64,000 bases of DNA from DASROJ01 sp035646975. GTDB taxonomy: Bacteria > Acidobacteriota > Polarisedimenticolia > JACPZX01 > DASXTC01. The stretch covers positions 1-64,000 of the forward strand of contig DASROJ010000117.1 of NCBI GenBank assembly GCA_035646975.1, read 5' to 3'. The translations under genes and the position numbers were made by a program. Numbering within the stretch: position 1 is the stretch's first letter; every line of letters begins with the position of its first letter. Shown here in pieces: positions 1 to 8,170 of the stretch. Below the pieces are notes generated by a model. That model was not told where the DNA came from. It did no database searches and saw only the letters and a program-made list of their open reading frames with translations.

Positions 1-1119
1 GCAGAAGACTGGGGTGGCGACACGGTGTGCGTCCAGATTTCCGCCAAGCAGCGCCTCGGCATCGACGAGCTGCTCGAGATGATTCTGCTGGTCGCCGACA
101 TGCAGGACCTCAAGGCCGACCCGAAGCTCGCCGCCTCGGGCACTGTGCTCGAAGCGCGCTTGGATCGGAGCCGGGGCCCCGTGGCCACCGTCCTGGTTCA
201 GAACGGAACGCTGCGGGTCGGAGACGCCTTCATCGCCGGCGCGGTCAGCGGGAAAGTCCGTGCCATGCTCAACGATGCCGGCGACAAGGTCCAGGAAGCC
301 CCGCCTGCCACGCCGGTCGAGGTGCTCGGCCTGCAGGGTGTCCCGATGGCAGGAGACATCTTCAAGGTTCTGACCGAGGAATGGCGGGCGCGGCAAATCG
401 GCGCCTACCGGCAGCAGAAACTCCGGGAAGACACGCTGCAGAAATCCTCGCGTCTGACCCTCGATCACCTGTTCCAGAAAATCCAGGAAGGGGTGGTCAA
501 GGAGCTGAGCCTCATCGTCAAGACCGATGTCCAGGGCTCCGTGGAGGCGCTCACCCAGATTCTTTCAGACATCGCCTCGCCCAAGGTGAAGGTGCGTGTG
601 ATCCACGCCTCGACCGGTGCCATCACGGAATCCGACGTGCTGCTGGCAGCGGCCACCAACTCGATCATCATTGGCTTCAACGTGAGGCCCGAGAAGAAGG
701 CGGCGGAGCTCGCCGAAAAAGAAGAGGTCGACATTCGCCTGCACACGGTGGTTTACAACGTCGCCAACGAGATAAAGGCGGCGATGGCCGGGATGCTCGA
801 GCCGACGTTCCGGGAAGTGGCGCTCGGACGCGCCGAAGTGCGCAATACCTTCAAGGTGCCGAAGTTCGGCATCGTCGCCGGGTGCATGGTCACCGAGGGC
901 AGGATCGTCCGAAACTCCGACGTGCGCCTGCTGCGGGACAATGTCGTGATCTACACCGGCAAAGCGTCCTCGCTCAGGAGATTCAAGGAAGACGTGGGCG
1001 AGGTCAAGTCCGGCTACGAATGCGGCATCGGTCTGGAGAAATTCTCCGACATCAAGCCCGATGACGTGATCGAGGCATTCAAGGTGGAAAAGGTCGTCAA
1101 CAAAGAGCTCTACGCCTGA
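1..1119 (+). CDS. infB: Translation initiation factor IF-2, C-terminal part (5' end outside window)
   Basis: IF-2 is the GTPase that places fMet-tRNA on the 30S subunit and promotes subunit joining. The frame is open from base 1, so the gene enters from the left and 372 residues are visible. The fragment begins inside the end of the G domain: the G5 motif SAK is at visible residues 14-16. It continues through the EF-Tu-like domain 2 (about 40-120), IF-2 domain 3 (about 165-270) and the C-terminal fMet-tRNA-binding domain. It ends with a normal TGA. A GTG at 25 could be mistaken for a start but lies inside the G domain. It heads the ylxP-rbfA-truB-rpsO-pnp block, the classical bacterial order. 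Confidence 0.97.
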   Translation, partial: AEDWGGDTVCVQISAKQRLGIDELLEMILLVADMQDLKADPKLAASGTVLEARLDRSRGPVATVLVQNGTLRVGDAFIAGAVSGKVRAMLNDAGDKVQEAPPATPVEVLGLQGVPMAGDIFKVLTEEWRARQIGAYRQQKLREDTLQKSSRLTLDHLFQKIQEGVVKELSLIVKTDVQGSVEALTQILSDIASPKVKVRVIHASTGAITESDVLLAAATNSIIIGFNVRPEKKAAELAEKEEVDIRLHTVVYNVANEIKAAMAGMLEPTFREVALGRAEVRNTFKVPKFGIVAGCMVTEGRIVRNSDVRLLRDNVVIYTGKASSLRRFKEDVGEVKSGYECGIGLEKFSDIKPDDVIEAFKVEKVVNKELYA

Positions 1120-1157
1120 CCGCGAAACCATCTTCCTTCGGCAGGCTCTGATCGGTC

Positions 1158-1439
1158 ATGGTCGTCGGCGTCTGCACAATCGAGATACATCTCCCCTTCT
1201 CCAGGTCGCTGAAGGACAAGAGGAGGGTCGTCAAGAGCCTCAAGGACCGCCTCCGCGGCAGACACAACATCTCGCTGATGGAGGTGGACGGACAGGATCT
1301 CTGGCAGCGCGCCGTGATCGGCATCGCCGCCGTGGGCGATGGAAGGCCCCCGCTGGAGGGGCTCTTCGAAACGATTCTCGCCGAGGTGGAGGCTCAGATT
1401 CCCGGCGAGATCATCAATCGCGAAGTCCAGTACTTCTGA
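1158..1439 (+). CDS. ylxP: YlxP/DUF503 family protein
   Basis: This 93-residue protein has the DUF503 pattern: a first beta strand (VVGVCTIEIHLP), the basic segment SLKDKRRVVKSLKDRLR at about 17-31, and the late strand IINREVQYF at the C-terminus. The family is small, ferredoxin-like in fold, and typically sits between infB and rbfA as it does here. That points to a role linked to ribosome maturation, but the biochemical function is not established. It lies 38 bases after infB and 9 bases before rbfA, so it is probably co-transcribed. The length is normal for the family. Confidence 0.9.
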   Translation: MVVGVCTIEIHLPFSRSLKDKRRVVKSLKDRLRGRHNISLMEVDGQDLWQRAVIGIAAVGDGRPPLEGLFETILAEVEAQIPGEIINREVQYF

Positions 1440-1448
1440 GATGGAGCC

Positions 1449-1871
1449 ATGGCCGGTCCTCGCCGTGAAAAGGTTTCCGACCTCGTTCGGGAAGAGGTGG
1501 CCCGCCTCCTGCAGGCGGAGGTGCATGATGTCCGTCTCGGATTCATCACGGTGACCGACGTGACCATGAGTCCCGATCTGAAGCACGCGCGCGTCTATGT
1601 CTCGATGCTCGCCGAGGGCGAGCCTCGTGAAAACGCCATGATGGCGCTCAAGGCCGCCAGCGGCTTCATCCGCCGCCGCATCGGCCAGACGCTTCGACTG
1701 CGACACACGCCTCAGATCTCCTTCGCGCTGGACACCTCGATCGAATATGGCGCCCGGATCGAGAGCCTGATACAGGAGGCGCGATCCCTGTCTCCCCCGT
1801 CGGACCCCACGGCAGCGGAGAACGACCTCCCCGCGGCGCAACAGAAAGATGACGACGAGGCGAAGCGATGA
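1449..1871 (+). CDS. rbfA: Ribosome-binding factor A
   Basis: RbfA is a 30S assembly factor that binds near the 5' end of 16S rRNA and is needed for late maturation, notably in the cold. The 140-residue product shows the family signature: the N-terminal REKVSDLVREEVARLL helix, the strand containing GFITVTDV, then DLKHARVYVSML, and a C-terminal helix with the IRRRIGQ...LRLRHTPQISF segment. The last 25 residues are an acidic, low-complexity tail, common in this family. The stop overlaps the truB start by four bases (1868-1871), indicating translational coupling. Confidence 0.96.
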   Translation: MAGPRREKVSDLVREEVARLLQAEVHDVRLGFITVTDVTMSPDLKHARVYVSMLAEGEPRENAMMALKAASGFIRRRIGQTLRLRHTPQISFALDTSIEYGARIESLIQEARSLSPPSDPTAAENDLPAAQQKDDDEAKR

Positions 1872-2788
1872 CGCCGCTCGAAGGGCTGCTCGTCGTCGAC
1901 AAGCCGGCAGGACCCACTTCTCACGACATCGTCGACCAGGTCCGGCGATTCACACCGGGACTCCGCGTCGGGCATACGGGCACCCTGGATCCATTCGCCA
2001 CCGGAGTCCTGGCCCTGTGCCTGGGTCGCGCGACCAGGCTGGCCCGGTTTCTCACCGCGGCGCGCAAGACCTACGAGGGGGCCATCAGGCTCGGAGTCAC
2101 CACCGACACGTACGACATCGATGGTCGTGTGCTCACCGAAGCGGCCCCGCCGGCCATCGACGCGGCCACACTGGAGCTGGCCGTCCGCGGACTCACAGGC
2201 CGGCTGATGCAGACACCCCCTCGCTATTCAGCCAGAAAGATCAAGGGTCGTCCCATGTATCGGCTGGCGCGTGAGGGACGGGAGGTCGCGCCGGAGCCAT
2301 CGCCGGTCATCGTCTACCGTTTTGAGATCACCGAGCGCTCCGAAACGATGCTCCGGTTCGTGGCGGAGACATCCCCGGGCACCTACGTGCGTTCGCTGGC
2401 CCACGACCTGGGTGCGGCGCTGGGCTGCGGCGGATGCCTCGTCGAGCTCCGGCGCACCGCGAGCGGCAGCTTCGAAGCCGCCCAGGCGCACGCGATGCCG
2501 GAGATTCTCCAACGAGGAAGAGCCGGCACGCTGTCTGAAATCATCATTCCGCCGGAGCGGATGGACCTCGGCCTGCCCAGCGTGACGGTGACCACGGATG
2601 GTCGCACCGCCATGCGATCGGGACGGGTCCTCAGCGCCCGGGAATTCACCGTCTCCGGGGTTGCCGCGGTCGGGCCGGGACCGGTGCGGGTCGAGGACCA
2701 GGAGGGCAATCTGCTCGGCGTTGCGCTGCAAACCAGGGATATGGCCGGTGCCGAGGTGCTCCAGCCGGACGTCGTGCTCGTGGCCTGA
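1868..2788 (+). CDS. truB: tRNA pseudouridine(55) synthase TruB
   Basis: TruB converts U55 of the tRNA T-loop to pseudouridine. The catalytic motif GHTGTLDPFATG is at about 35-46 with the catalytic aspartate at D41. The early motif VDKPAGPTSHD (10-20) and the later PPRYSARKIKGRPMYRLAR region that grips the tRNA are also present. The 306-residue length is normal, including a C-terminal PUA-like region. It starts inside the last codons of rbfA (ATGA-type overlap) and is followed by a 103-base gap before rpsO. Confidence 0.97.
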   Translation: MTPLEGLLVVDKPAGPTSHDIVDQVRRFTPGLRVGHTGTLDPFATGVLALCLGRATRLARFLTAARKTYEGAIRLGVTTDTYDIDGRVLTEAAPPAIDAATLELAVRGLTGRLMQTPPRYSARKIKGRPMYRLAREGREVAPEPSPVIVYRFEITERSETMLRFVAETSPGTYVRSLAHDLGAALGCGGCLVELRRTASGSFEAAQAHAMPEILQRGRAGTLSEIIIPPERMDLGLPSVTVTTDGRTAMRSGRVLSAREFTVSGVAAVGPGPVRVEDQEGNLLGVALQTRDMAGAEVLQPDVVLVA

Positions 2789-2891
2789 TTTGATCTTTAC
2801 ATCCTTCGCGCACGGGTGCTAAGATGCGCGGCGATAATCGTTGGAATTGAATGGAATGATCCGGCCCGGCGCCGGAAGGGAGGCTGGGGTC

Positions 2892-3161
2892 TTGGCCCTG
2901 ACGAGAGAGAACAAGAGCGAGATCATCGAATCCTACCGTGTCCACCAGCTGGACACCGGCTCACCCGAGGTACAGATCGCAATCCTGTCACGCCGAATCG
3001 AGTATCTGACCGAGCACTTCAAGACGCACAAGAAAGATCATCATTCGCGCCAGGGGTTGCTGAAACTGGTAGGCAAACGTCGCCGGCTGCTCGATTACCT
3101 CAAGACCAACGATGTGGAGAGATACAAAGAGGTGATTCAGCGCCTCGGCATCCGTAAGTAG
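2892..3161 (+). CDS. rpsO: 30S ribosomal protein S15 (TTG start)
   Basis: S15 is a primary 16S rRNA-binding protein of the 30S platform. I place the start at the TTG of 2892, giving [11 protein letters not shown] at the N-terminus and exactly 89 residues, the family length. A strong Shine-Dalgarno GGGAGG ends 8 bases upstream. An ATG at 2841 would add 17 residues with no family counterpart. Family motifs [22 protein letters not shown] and [12 protein letters not shown] are intact. The gene lies between truB and pnp as in many bacteria. Confidence 0.95.
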   Translation: MALTRENKSEIIESYRVHQLDTGSPEVQIAILSRRIEYLTEHFKTHKKDHHSRQGLLKLVGKRRRLLDYLKTNDVERYKEVIQRLGIRK

Positions 3162-3341
3162 GCGCGAGCCACGCGTCCGGTCGGCCGGCGGGAAGCCGGA
3201 TTCTAGGGGTTATACTTACATTTATTTGGCGTCACCTATCAGATGGCTTCATCTTACCCTTAGTTTGTAGCTTCCCTCCCCCGCCTGGATCGGCTCGAAT
3301 TCATCAGCCGATCTTCAACTCAAGAGAATCTGGAGGTTCAC
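3162..3341 (+). promoter_or_regulatory. rpsO-pnp intergenic leader with AT-rich core
   Basis: This 180-base gap starts with a short GC-rich hairpin (CCGGC/GCCGG, 3185-3199) without a T-tract. It then turns markedly AT-rich at about 3200-3275, unlike the surrounding DNA. A weak promoter pair can be read (CTTACA at 3215-3220, 16 bases, TATCAG at 3237-3242), which would place transcription of pnp about 90 bases upstream of its GTG. It could equally be a processing or autoregulatory leader, as pnp is post-transcriptionally autoregulated in E. coli. The evidence is weak. Confidence 0.3.
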
Positions 3342-5591
3342 GTGCACGTTTCACGCGAATTTGAAATCGCGGGGCGGAAGCTCACCATAGAAACCGGCAA
3401 GATCGCCAAACAGGCCGACGGCGCCGTCACCGTTCGTTACGGCGACACCGTCGTGCTCGTCACCGCCTGCGCCGACAGGAAACCGAAGGCTGACGTCGAT
3501 TTCATCCCGCTCACGGTCGACTACCGTGAGAACACCTACGCCGCTGGGAAGATCCCGGGTGGGTTCTTCAAGCGCGAGGGCCGCCCGAACGAGAAGGAGA
3601 TCCTGACCTCCCGCCTCATCGACCGCCCGATCCGGCCGCTGTTCCCCGAAGGATGGAACTGCGAGACGCAGGTCGTCGCACTGGTGCTGTCGTACGACCA
3701 GGAGAACGACCCCGATACGCTGGCGGTCATCGGCGCCTCATCGGCCCTTTATCTGTCGGACATCCCCTTCCACATGCCGATCGCCGCGGTGCACGTGGGA
3801 ATCATCAACGACCAGATCGTCATCAACCCCGCGGAAAAGGACATGGCTTCGAGCCGCCTCGACCTCGTCGTCGCAGCCGGCGAAGAAGACGTCGTGATGG
3901 TGGAGGCTGGCGCCGCCGAGATCACCGAGGAACAGGTCCTTGCCGCGATACGCGCGGGAAAGGAAGCCTGCCGCCAGATCGTCGCCGTGCAGAAAGAGAT
4001 GTTCAGGGCGATGAACATCACCAAGCGGGTCGTCGTGAAGAAGGAGTTCCCGGCGGACGTTTACAGCCGCATCGAGAACAGCGTGACCGGGCCGCTGCTC
4101 GAAGCGCTGTCGACCTCGGGCAAGATCGAAAGCTACAAGGCCGTCGCCCGTGTCAAGGAGATCCTGCTCGAGGGGATCCCCGCCGACGACGCGGCGCAGA
4201 CGAAGATGGCCAAGCAGATCTTCGAGCATGTGCTCGAACGGCTGGCCCGGCGTGAAATCCTCAAGCAACGCAAGCGTTTCGACAAGCGCACCTTCGCCGA
4301 GATACGGCCCATCACCTGCGAGGTCGGCGCGCTTCCCAGGACGCACGGCTCGGCCATCTTCACGCGAGGCGAAACGCAGGCCCTCGTCACCGTGACGCTG
4401 GGCACTTCGGCGGACGCCCAGAAGCTCGACTGGCTCGAAGGCGAGTCACAGAGACGGTTCATGCTGCACTACAACTTCCCGCCCTTCTCGGTGGGTGAGG
4501 TGAAGTTCCTGCGCGGCCCCGGCCGTCGCGAGATCGGACACGGGGCCCTCGCCGAACGGGCGCTCAAGGGAATGGTTCCCGAGATCGAGAACTTCCCCTA
4601 CACGGTGCGGCTGGTGTCGGACATCCTCGAATCGAATGGCTCCTCCTCGATGGCTTCCATCTGCGGCGGAACCCTCGCGCTGATGGACGCCGGTGTCCCG
4701 ATGAAGGCCCCCATCGCCGGCATCGCGATGGGGCTCATGAAGGAGGGCGATGATTACGCGATTCTTTCGGACATCGCCGGTGTCGAGGATCATTACGGCG
4801 ACATGGACTTCAAGGTCGCCGGCTCGCGCAAGGGAATCACCGCGGTGCAGATGGACATCAAGGTCAGCGGCATCGCCGAGGAGATCATGCGCAAGGCCCT
4901 CGACCAGGCGCGCGAGGGAAGGCTGCACATCCTGGACAAAATGATCGAGACTCTCTCCACGGCGAGAGAGAACATCTCGCTGTTCGCCCCACGCATGCTC
5001 ACCACGATGATCCCGAAGGACAAGATTCGCGAGGTCATCGGGCCGGGCGGGAAAATGATCCGTTCGATCGTGGAGCGCACCGGGGCGAAGATCGAAATCA
5101 ACGACGACGGCCGGGTCGAGATCGCGTCGATGGACGAAGCTTCGGCCAGGATGGCGCTCGAGATTATCACTGAGCTGACGACCGAAGCAGAGGTGGGCAA
5201 GTCCTACATGGGCAAGGTCAAGAGGCTGGTGAACTTCGGCGCGTTCGTCGAGATTCTGCCGGGCCTCGAGGGGCTCCTTCACGTATCGGAAATCGCTCCC
5301 TACCGCGTCAACGACCCCCACGATGAGCTCAACGAAGGCGATGAGATCATGGTGAAGGTGATCGACGTCGATGGCGACAGGGTCCGGCTCAGTCGAAGGG
5401 CGCTCATGGCCGAGCAGTCGGGGGAAGGAACCGGAGGAGGGCCGGAAGGCGGTGCCGAGGACGGTTCGAAGGCACACGCCCAGAGCGCTCCAGCCTCGCG
5501 GCCCGGAATGGGGCACCGGCCATCAGGCGGCTCGCATGACCGAGATCGTGGTCGCAGCGGTGGGCCCGGAGGCCAGCGTCGAAGGCGCTAA
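3342..5591 (+). CDS. pnp: Polyribonucleotide nucleotidyltransferase (PNPase)
   Basis: PNPase is a trimeric 3'-to-5' phosphorolytic exoribonuclease of mRNA decay. The 749 residues read as: first RNase PH domain (about 1-220), helical linker (240-320), second catalytic RNase PH domain (325-545, with FPPFSVGEVKFLRGPGRREIGHG), KH domain (about 555-615, IREVIGPGGK) and S1 domain (620-690, GKVKRLVNFGAFVEILPG). The C-terminal 50 residues are a Gly/Arg/Asp-rich tail that may bind RNA or partners. The start is GTG with GGAGG about 7 bases upstream. The gene ends 4 bases from the convergent Fis-like gene. Confidence 0.97.
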   Translation: MHVSREFEIAGRKLTIETGKIAKQADGAVTVRYGDTVVLVTACADRKPKADVDFIPLTVDYRENTYAAGKIPGGFFKREGRPNEKEILTSRLIDRPIRPLFPEGWNCETQVVALVLSYDQENDPDTLAVIGASSALYLSDIPFHMPIAAVHVGIINDQIVINPAEKDMASSRLDLVVAAGEEDVVMVEAGAAEITEEQVLAAIRAGKEACRQIVAVQKEMFRAMNITKRVVVKKEFPADVYSRIENSVTGPLLEALSTSGKIESYKAVARVKEILLEGIPADDAAQTKMAKQIFEHVLERLARREILKQRKRFDKRTFAEIRPITCEVGALPRTHGSAIFTRGETQALVTVTLGTSADAQKLDWLEGESQRRFMLHYNFPPFSVGEVKFLRGPGRREIGHGALAERALKGMVPEIENFPYTVRLVSDILESNGSSSMASICGGTLALMDAGVPMKAPIAGIAMGLMKEGDDYAILSDIAGVEDHYGDMDFKVAGSRKGITAVQMDIKVSGIAEEIMRKALDQAREGRLHILDKMIETLSTARENISLFAPRMLTTMIPKDKIREVIGPGGKMIRSIVERTGAKIEINDDGRVEIASMDEASARMALEIITELTTEAEVGKSYMGKVKRLVNFGAFVEILPGLEGLLHVSEIAPYRVNDPHDELNEGDEIMVKVIDVDGDRVRLSRRALMAEQSGEGTGGGPEGGAEDGSKAHAQSAPASRPGMGHRPSGGSHDRDRGRSGGPGGQRRRR

Positions 5592-5595
5592 TCGC

Positions 5596-5793
5596 TCAGA
5601 GATTCAGAGCCTTGACCTTGTTTATCAGGGTATTGCGGTGAATTCCAAGTTTTCGAGCAGCTACTGATCGGTTGCCGCTGTTCTCCTTGAGGGCGATCGT
5701 GATGTATCTCCGTTCGAACTCTCGCAGCGCCTGGTTGAGCTTGATTTCTCCCTTGACCCACTCAGCTATCATCTTCTCGAGTGTGCCGGTCAC
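5596..5793 (-). CDS. Stand-alone Fis-type (HTH_8) DNA-binding protein, 65 aa
   Basis: A 65-residue protein made almost only of the Fis-type DNA-binding fold. Helix 1 is LNQALREFERRYITIAL, followed by the recognition unit GNRSVAARKLGIHRNTLINKVKAL at the C-terminus (about 40-63). The same fold closes NtrC-family activators, but there is no AAA+ or receiver domain here. The start is GTG with AAGGTGAGG just upstream. A perfect 7-bp inverted repeat lies 18-37 bases upstream of the start, in the leader. It might be a nucleoid-associated or specific regulator; its targets cannot be read from sequence. Confidence 0.85.
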   Translation of the reverse strand: MTGTLEKMIAEWVKGEIKLNQALREFERRYITIALKENSGNRSVAARKLGIHRNTLINKVKALNL

Positions 5794-5810
5794 GATGCCT
5801 CACCTTTCTT

Positions 5811-5830
5811 CATGGGCAGGTCCGCCCATG
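5811..5830. promoter_or_regulatory. Inverted repeat in the leader of the Fis-like gene
   Basis: CATGGGC, six bases, GCCCATG: a perfect 7-bp inverted repeat within the 115-base divergent region between the Fis-like gene (-) and the AMMECR1 gene (+). It sits just upstream of the ribosome-binding site of the Fis-like gene. It could be an operator for autoregulation or an mRNA hairpin limiting translation. Confidence 0.4.
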
Positions 5831-5959
5831 AGAACTGGACTACGGCCTTATGAAAGCGTCCCGCCGGGAACAGCCTGAAGCGGCTACAACCGATCTTGTC
5901 TTGGAGAAATGCCATGTTATCACAGCGCTCTCTCTGGTCAAGATTTTTCTGCCGTCGAG

Positions 5960-6505
5960 ATGCTGAGCGCCGCGCAAAAACAAATCGCCCTTCGCGCAGC
6001 GCGTGAGGCCGTGCTCCGCAGACTCCAGCTGATCGAGGCCGAGCCGCCAGATACCACCGAAGAAAAACTCCTCGAACGGTGCGGTGTCTTCGTGAGTCTG
6101 CACTCTGGTGAGGAGCTGCGCGGTTGCATCGGCGTCATCGAACCAACCGCGCCGCTCATCGCGACGATCGCCACCTGCGCGGTATCGGCGGCCACCACCG
6201 ACAACCGGTTCCCGCCCGTCACGCTCGCTGAGATGCCTTCGATTCGTTTCGAGATTTCCGTGCTCGGCCCGCCGGTCAGTATCCAGGGCCCGGACGAGGT
6301 GGAGATCGGCCGCGATGGTGTCATCGTGACGCTGGGAGGCCGAACGGCGCTGATGCTTCCCCAGGTGGCCGAGCATGAAGGATGGGGCGCGTCGGATCTG
6401 CTGTCGGCTGTCTGCCGGAAGGCCGGGCTTCCCCCCGCCGCGTGGCAGGAAGCTGCCACGCGGCTGGAGAAGTTTACGGCAGAGGTCTTTGGGGAGGAAG
6501 GCTGA
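5960..6505 (+). CDS. AMMECR1 domain protein (AmmeMemoRadiSam system protein A-like)
   Basis: The protein carries the AMMECR1 fold, recognisable by the conserved hexapeptide-like motif LRGCIG (in ELRGCIGVIEP), followed by AATTDNRFPPVT and FEISVLGPP. In many bacteria this domain travels with a MEMO protein and a radical SAM protein; neither partner is in this window. The reaction catalysed is unknown. I prefer the ATG at 5960 (181 aa), because it begins with the usual family N-terminus MLSAAQKQIALRAARE. An ATG at 5909 would add 17 unrelated residues, and neither start has a strong ribosome-binding site. It is convergent with the LysM gene, 6 bases apart. Confidence 0.85.
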   Translation: MLSAAQKQIALRAAREAVLRRLQLIEAEPPDTTEEKLLERCGVFVSLHSGEELRGCIGVIEPTAPLIATIATCAVSAATTDNRFPPVTLAEMPSIRFEISVLGPPVSIQGPDEVEIGRDGVIVTLGGRTALMLPQVAEHEGWGASDLLSAVCRKAGLPPAAWQEAATRLEKFTAEVFGEEG

Positions 6506-6511
6506 GGTTGA

Positions 6512-7861
6512 TTACCTTGCCGCCACCCTGTCTCCCAGACCCAGCTCTCGAACGGACATCACCACCTTCGCCATCGAGGTGTGTTTCTCGGTGCGGAGGA
6601 CGACGATCTGGCCGAGCATCACCTGCGGAAGGTCACCCGGTCTGATTTTCCCGTCCACTCGCCCGCGCGCAGCCCTCACCTGGGTGCCCGCGATGAAGCT
6701 CTCCGATGAATCGAACTTCACCGGACCGCCCCATTCCCTGAACACCGTCAGGACATCGCCCGGACGCAACCCGTTATCGGAGCCCATGTCGATGTTGATG
6801 ATGTCCCCCTCCCCGATGTTGAACCTGGTGGGAGTGACAGTGACGATGTATCCCGCGTTATCCGTCTGCACGTCGGCGCCGTAACGGCGGAAGGAAGCCG
6901 GCATGGCCAGGGGGACCGGGATCTCTTCATAGGGAATCAGCGGCATGCCCACCTCGATCCCCTGGCAAGCCTGCACGATTTCCGCCGTCGCGGTGGTTTC
7001 CTGCAGGGCGATGACACGCACGCGCCCCACCATCCGGACGCCTTGACCCACGTCCTCTGAGAAAACCGGGTGCGGAATCATTCCCTCGTCCACGACGACC
7101 GTGAACTCGTCACCCGTGGTGATGTTGCTGTCCATCCCGTGGTTGAGGAACACGATGTCGCCGGTGCTGAGCAGGGTGCGCGTGCCCTCTTCCCTCTCGC
7201 GAATCGTGAGATCGGGCTTTGTGAACGAGTCGACGATGAAATTCGAGCAATAGATGTCCGACTCCCCCGCGGCCGGGGAAAGCACCGGGGCGCCGGTCAT
7301 GACCGGTGTCGGCGACGGCTCGGTGGTGGCGGCCTGGCCGCCGGTCGATTCTCCGGCGGGCGGCTCGAGCATCTCGATGGCGGGTTCGGGTCCCTTCTCG
7401 CCGATCACCGTCGGCCTTCCGGGAATCAGCAGCGGGTCGCCGGGATAGATCCAGTGCGAGTCGGTGATGTACTGGTTGACGTCCCAGATCTGCGGCCAGA
7501 GATAGGGATCCTGCAGATACTTGCCGGCGAGATCCCAGAGCGTGTCCCCTTTCTCGATGATGTGAACCTTCGAGCCCTGTGGAAACGACTCGACGGAAGG
7601 CGGCTCGTACGGCGTCCAGTGGGTCCCGACGAATCGGCCGGTCCGCGGCGGATGTGTCGAGGAGGGGGCCGTGGCGCGCGCCCTCGCGTCAGCCCTCGCG
7701 TCCGCCGAAGACTGTTCGGCGCTCTTCTCCTGCTGCTGGGCGGCCCGCTCCTGCTCAGGGGTCTGCTCCTGTCTTGCCCGCGCGAGTGACGCGGGTGCGA
7801 CCAGAATCATGGCCGCAAGCACCAAGCCTGTCAGGGCGCTGGAGTGGTTGCGCTTGGTCAT
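6512..7861 (-). CDS. Exported LysM-domain protein
   Basis: A 449-residue protein with a Sec signal peptide (about 1-30, ending ASLARA), then a Q/E/A/R-rich low-complexity stretch (31-70) and one LysM peptidoglycan-binding domain at about 98-148 (VHIIEKGDTLWDLAGKYL ... IYPGDPLLIP). The remaining 300 residues form a beta-rich region with two similar segments, with GDIVFLNHGMDSNITTGDEF resembling GDIINIDMGSDNGLRPGDVL. That hints at an internal duplication. It probably acts in the periplasm at the cell wall. No enzyme motif is visible. A good promoter lies about 110 bases upstream. Confidence 0.85.
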   Translation of the reverse strand: MTKRNHSSALTGLVLAAMILVAPASLARARQEQTPEQERAAQQQEKSAEQSSADARADARARATAPSSTHPPRTGRFVGTHWTPYEPPSVESFPQGSKVHIIEKGDTLWDLAGKYLQDPYLWPQIWDVNQYITDSHWIYPGDPLLIPGRPTVIGEKGPEPAIEMLEPPAGESTGGQAATTEPSPTPVMTGAPVLSPAAGESDIYCSNFIVDSFTKPDLTIREREEGTRTLLSTGDIVFLNHGMDSNITTGDEFTVVVDEGMIPHPVFSEDVGQGVRMVGRVRVIALQETTATAEIVQACQGIEVGMPLIPYEEIPVPLAMPASFRRYGADVQTDNAGYIVTVTPTRFNIGEGDIINIDMGSDNGLRPGDVLTVFREWGGPVKFDSSESFIAGTQVRAARGRVDGKIRPGDLPQVMLGQIVVLRTEKHTSMAKVVMSVRELGLGDRVAAR

Positions 7862-7973
7862 TCAAATGCCTCCTGGGCGACGCGGCCCCGAAATGGCTCA
7901 ATCTGTTGTTTAGCTTTGACTTCCACCTGAAGCGGCGCCAAGCCACGGTACCCCGTCAGGGCGACAGGGGCGG

Positions 7974-8002
7974 AATATATGTGGCTTTTCAGGGGCAGGC
8001 AA
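7974..8002 (-). promoter_or_regulatory. Sigma-70-type promoter for the LysM gene
   Basis: On the minus strand TTGCCT, 17 bases, TATATT. The -10 matches five of six consensus positions. Predicted transcription start is near 7967, leaving a leader of about 105 bases before the ATG at 7861. The rest of the 242-base gap (7862-8103 and up to 8170) holds only the 12-bp repeat noted separately. Confidence 0.55.
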
Positions 8003-8095
8003 CCCACGGGGTGCTGGCGGAGGCCCCGGCGGGGCAGGGCGAATTACCTGTGTGCTGCGGGCGTTTTGACCCGTCGTGGCGTCGCCCCCTTCGTC

Positions 8096-8119
8096 TTGAT
8101 GCCCATGTTGATGCCCATG
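8096..8119. repeat. Tandem duplication of a 12-bp unit
   Basis: TTGATGCCCATG occurs twice in direct succession. It lies in the gap between the HEAT/TonB gene and the LysM gene. It is one of several short intergenic tandem repeats in this window. Confidence 0.7.
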
Positions 8120-8170
8120 GCCCGGGCAATGAGAGGCAACCTCCCTCGCACCGGCCGGGCCTGCCCGTGG

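Noticed and set aside
3185..3199. Hairpin after rpsO as a terminator
   Set aside because: Short stem and no T-tract follow it, so it does not qualify as a rho-independent terminator.
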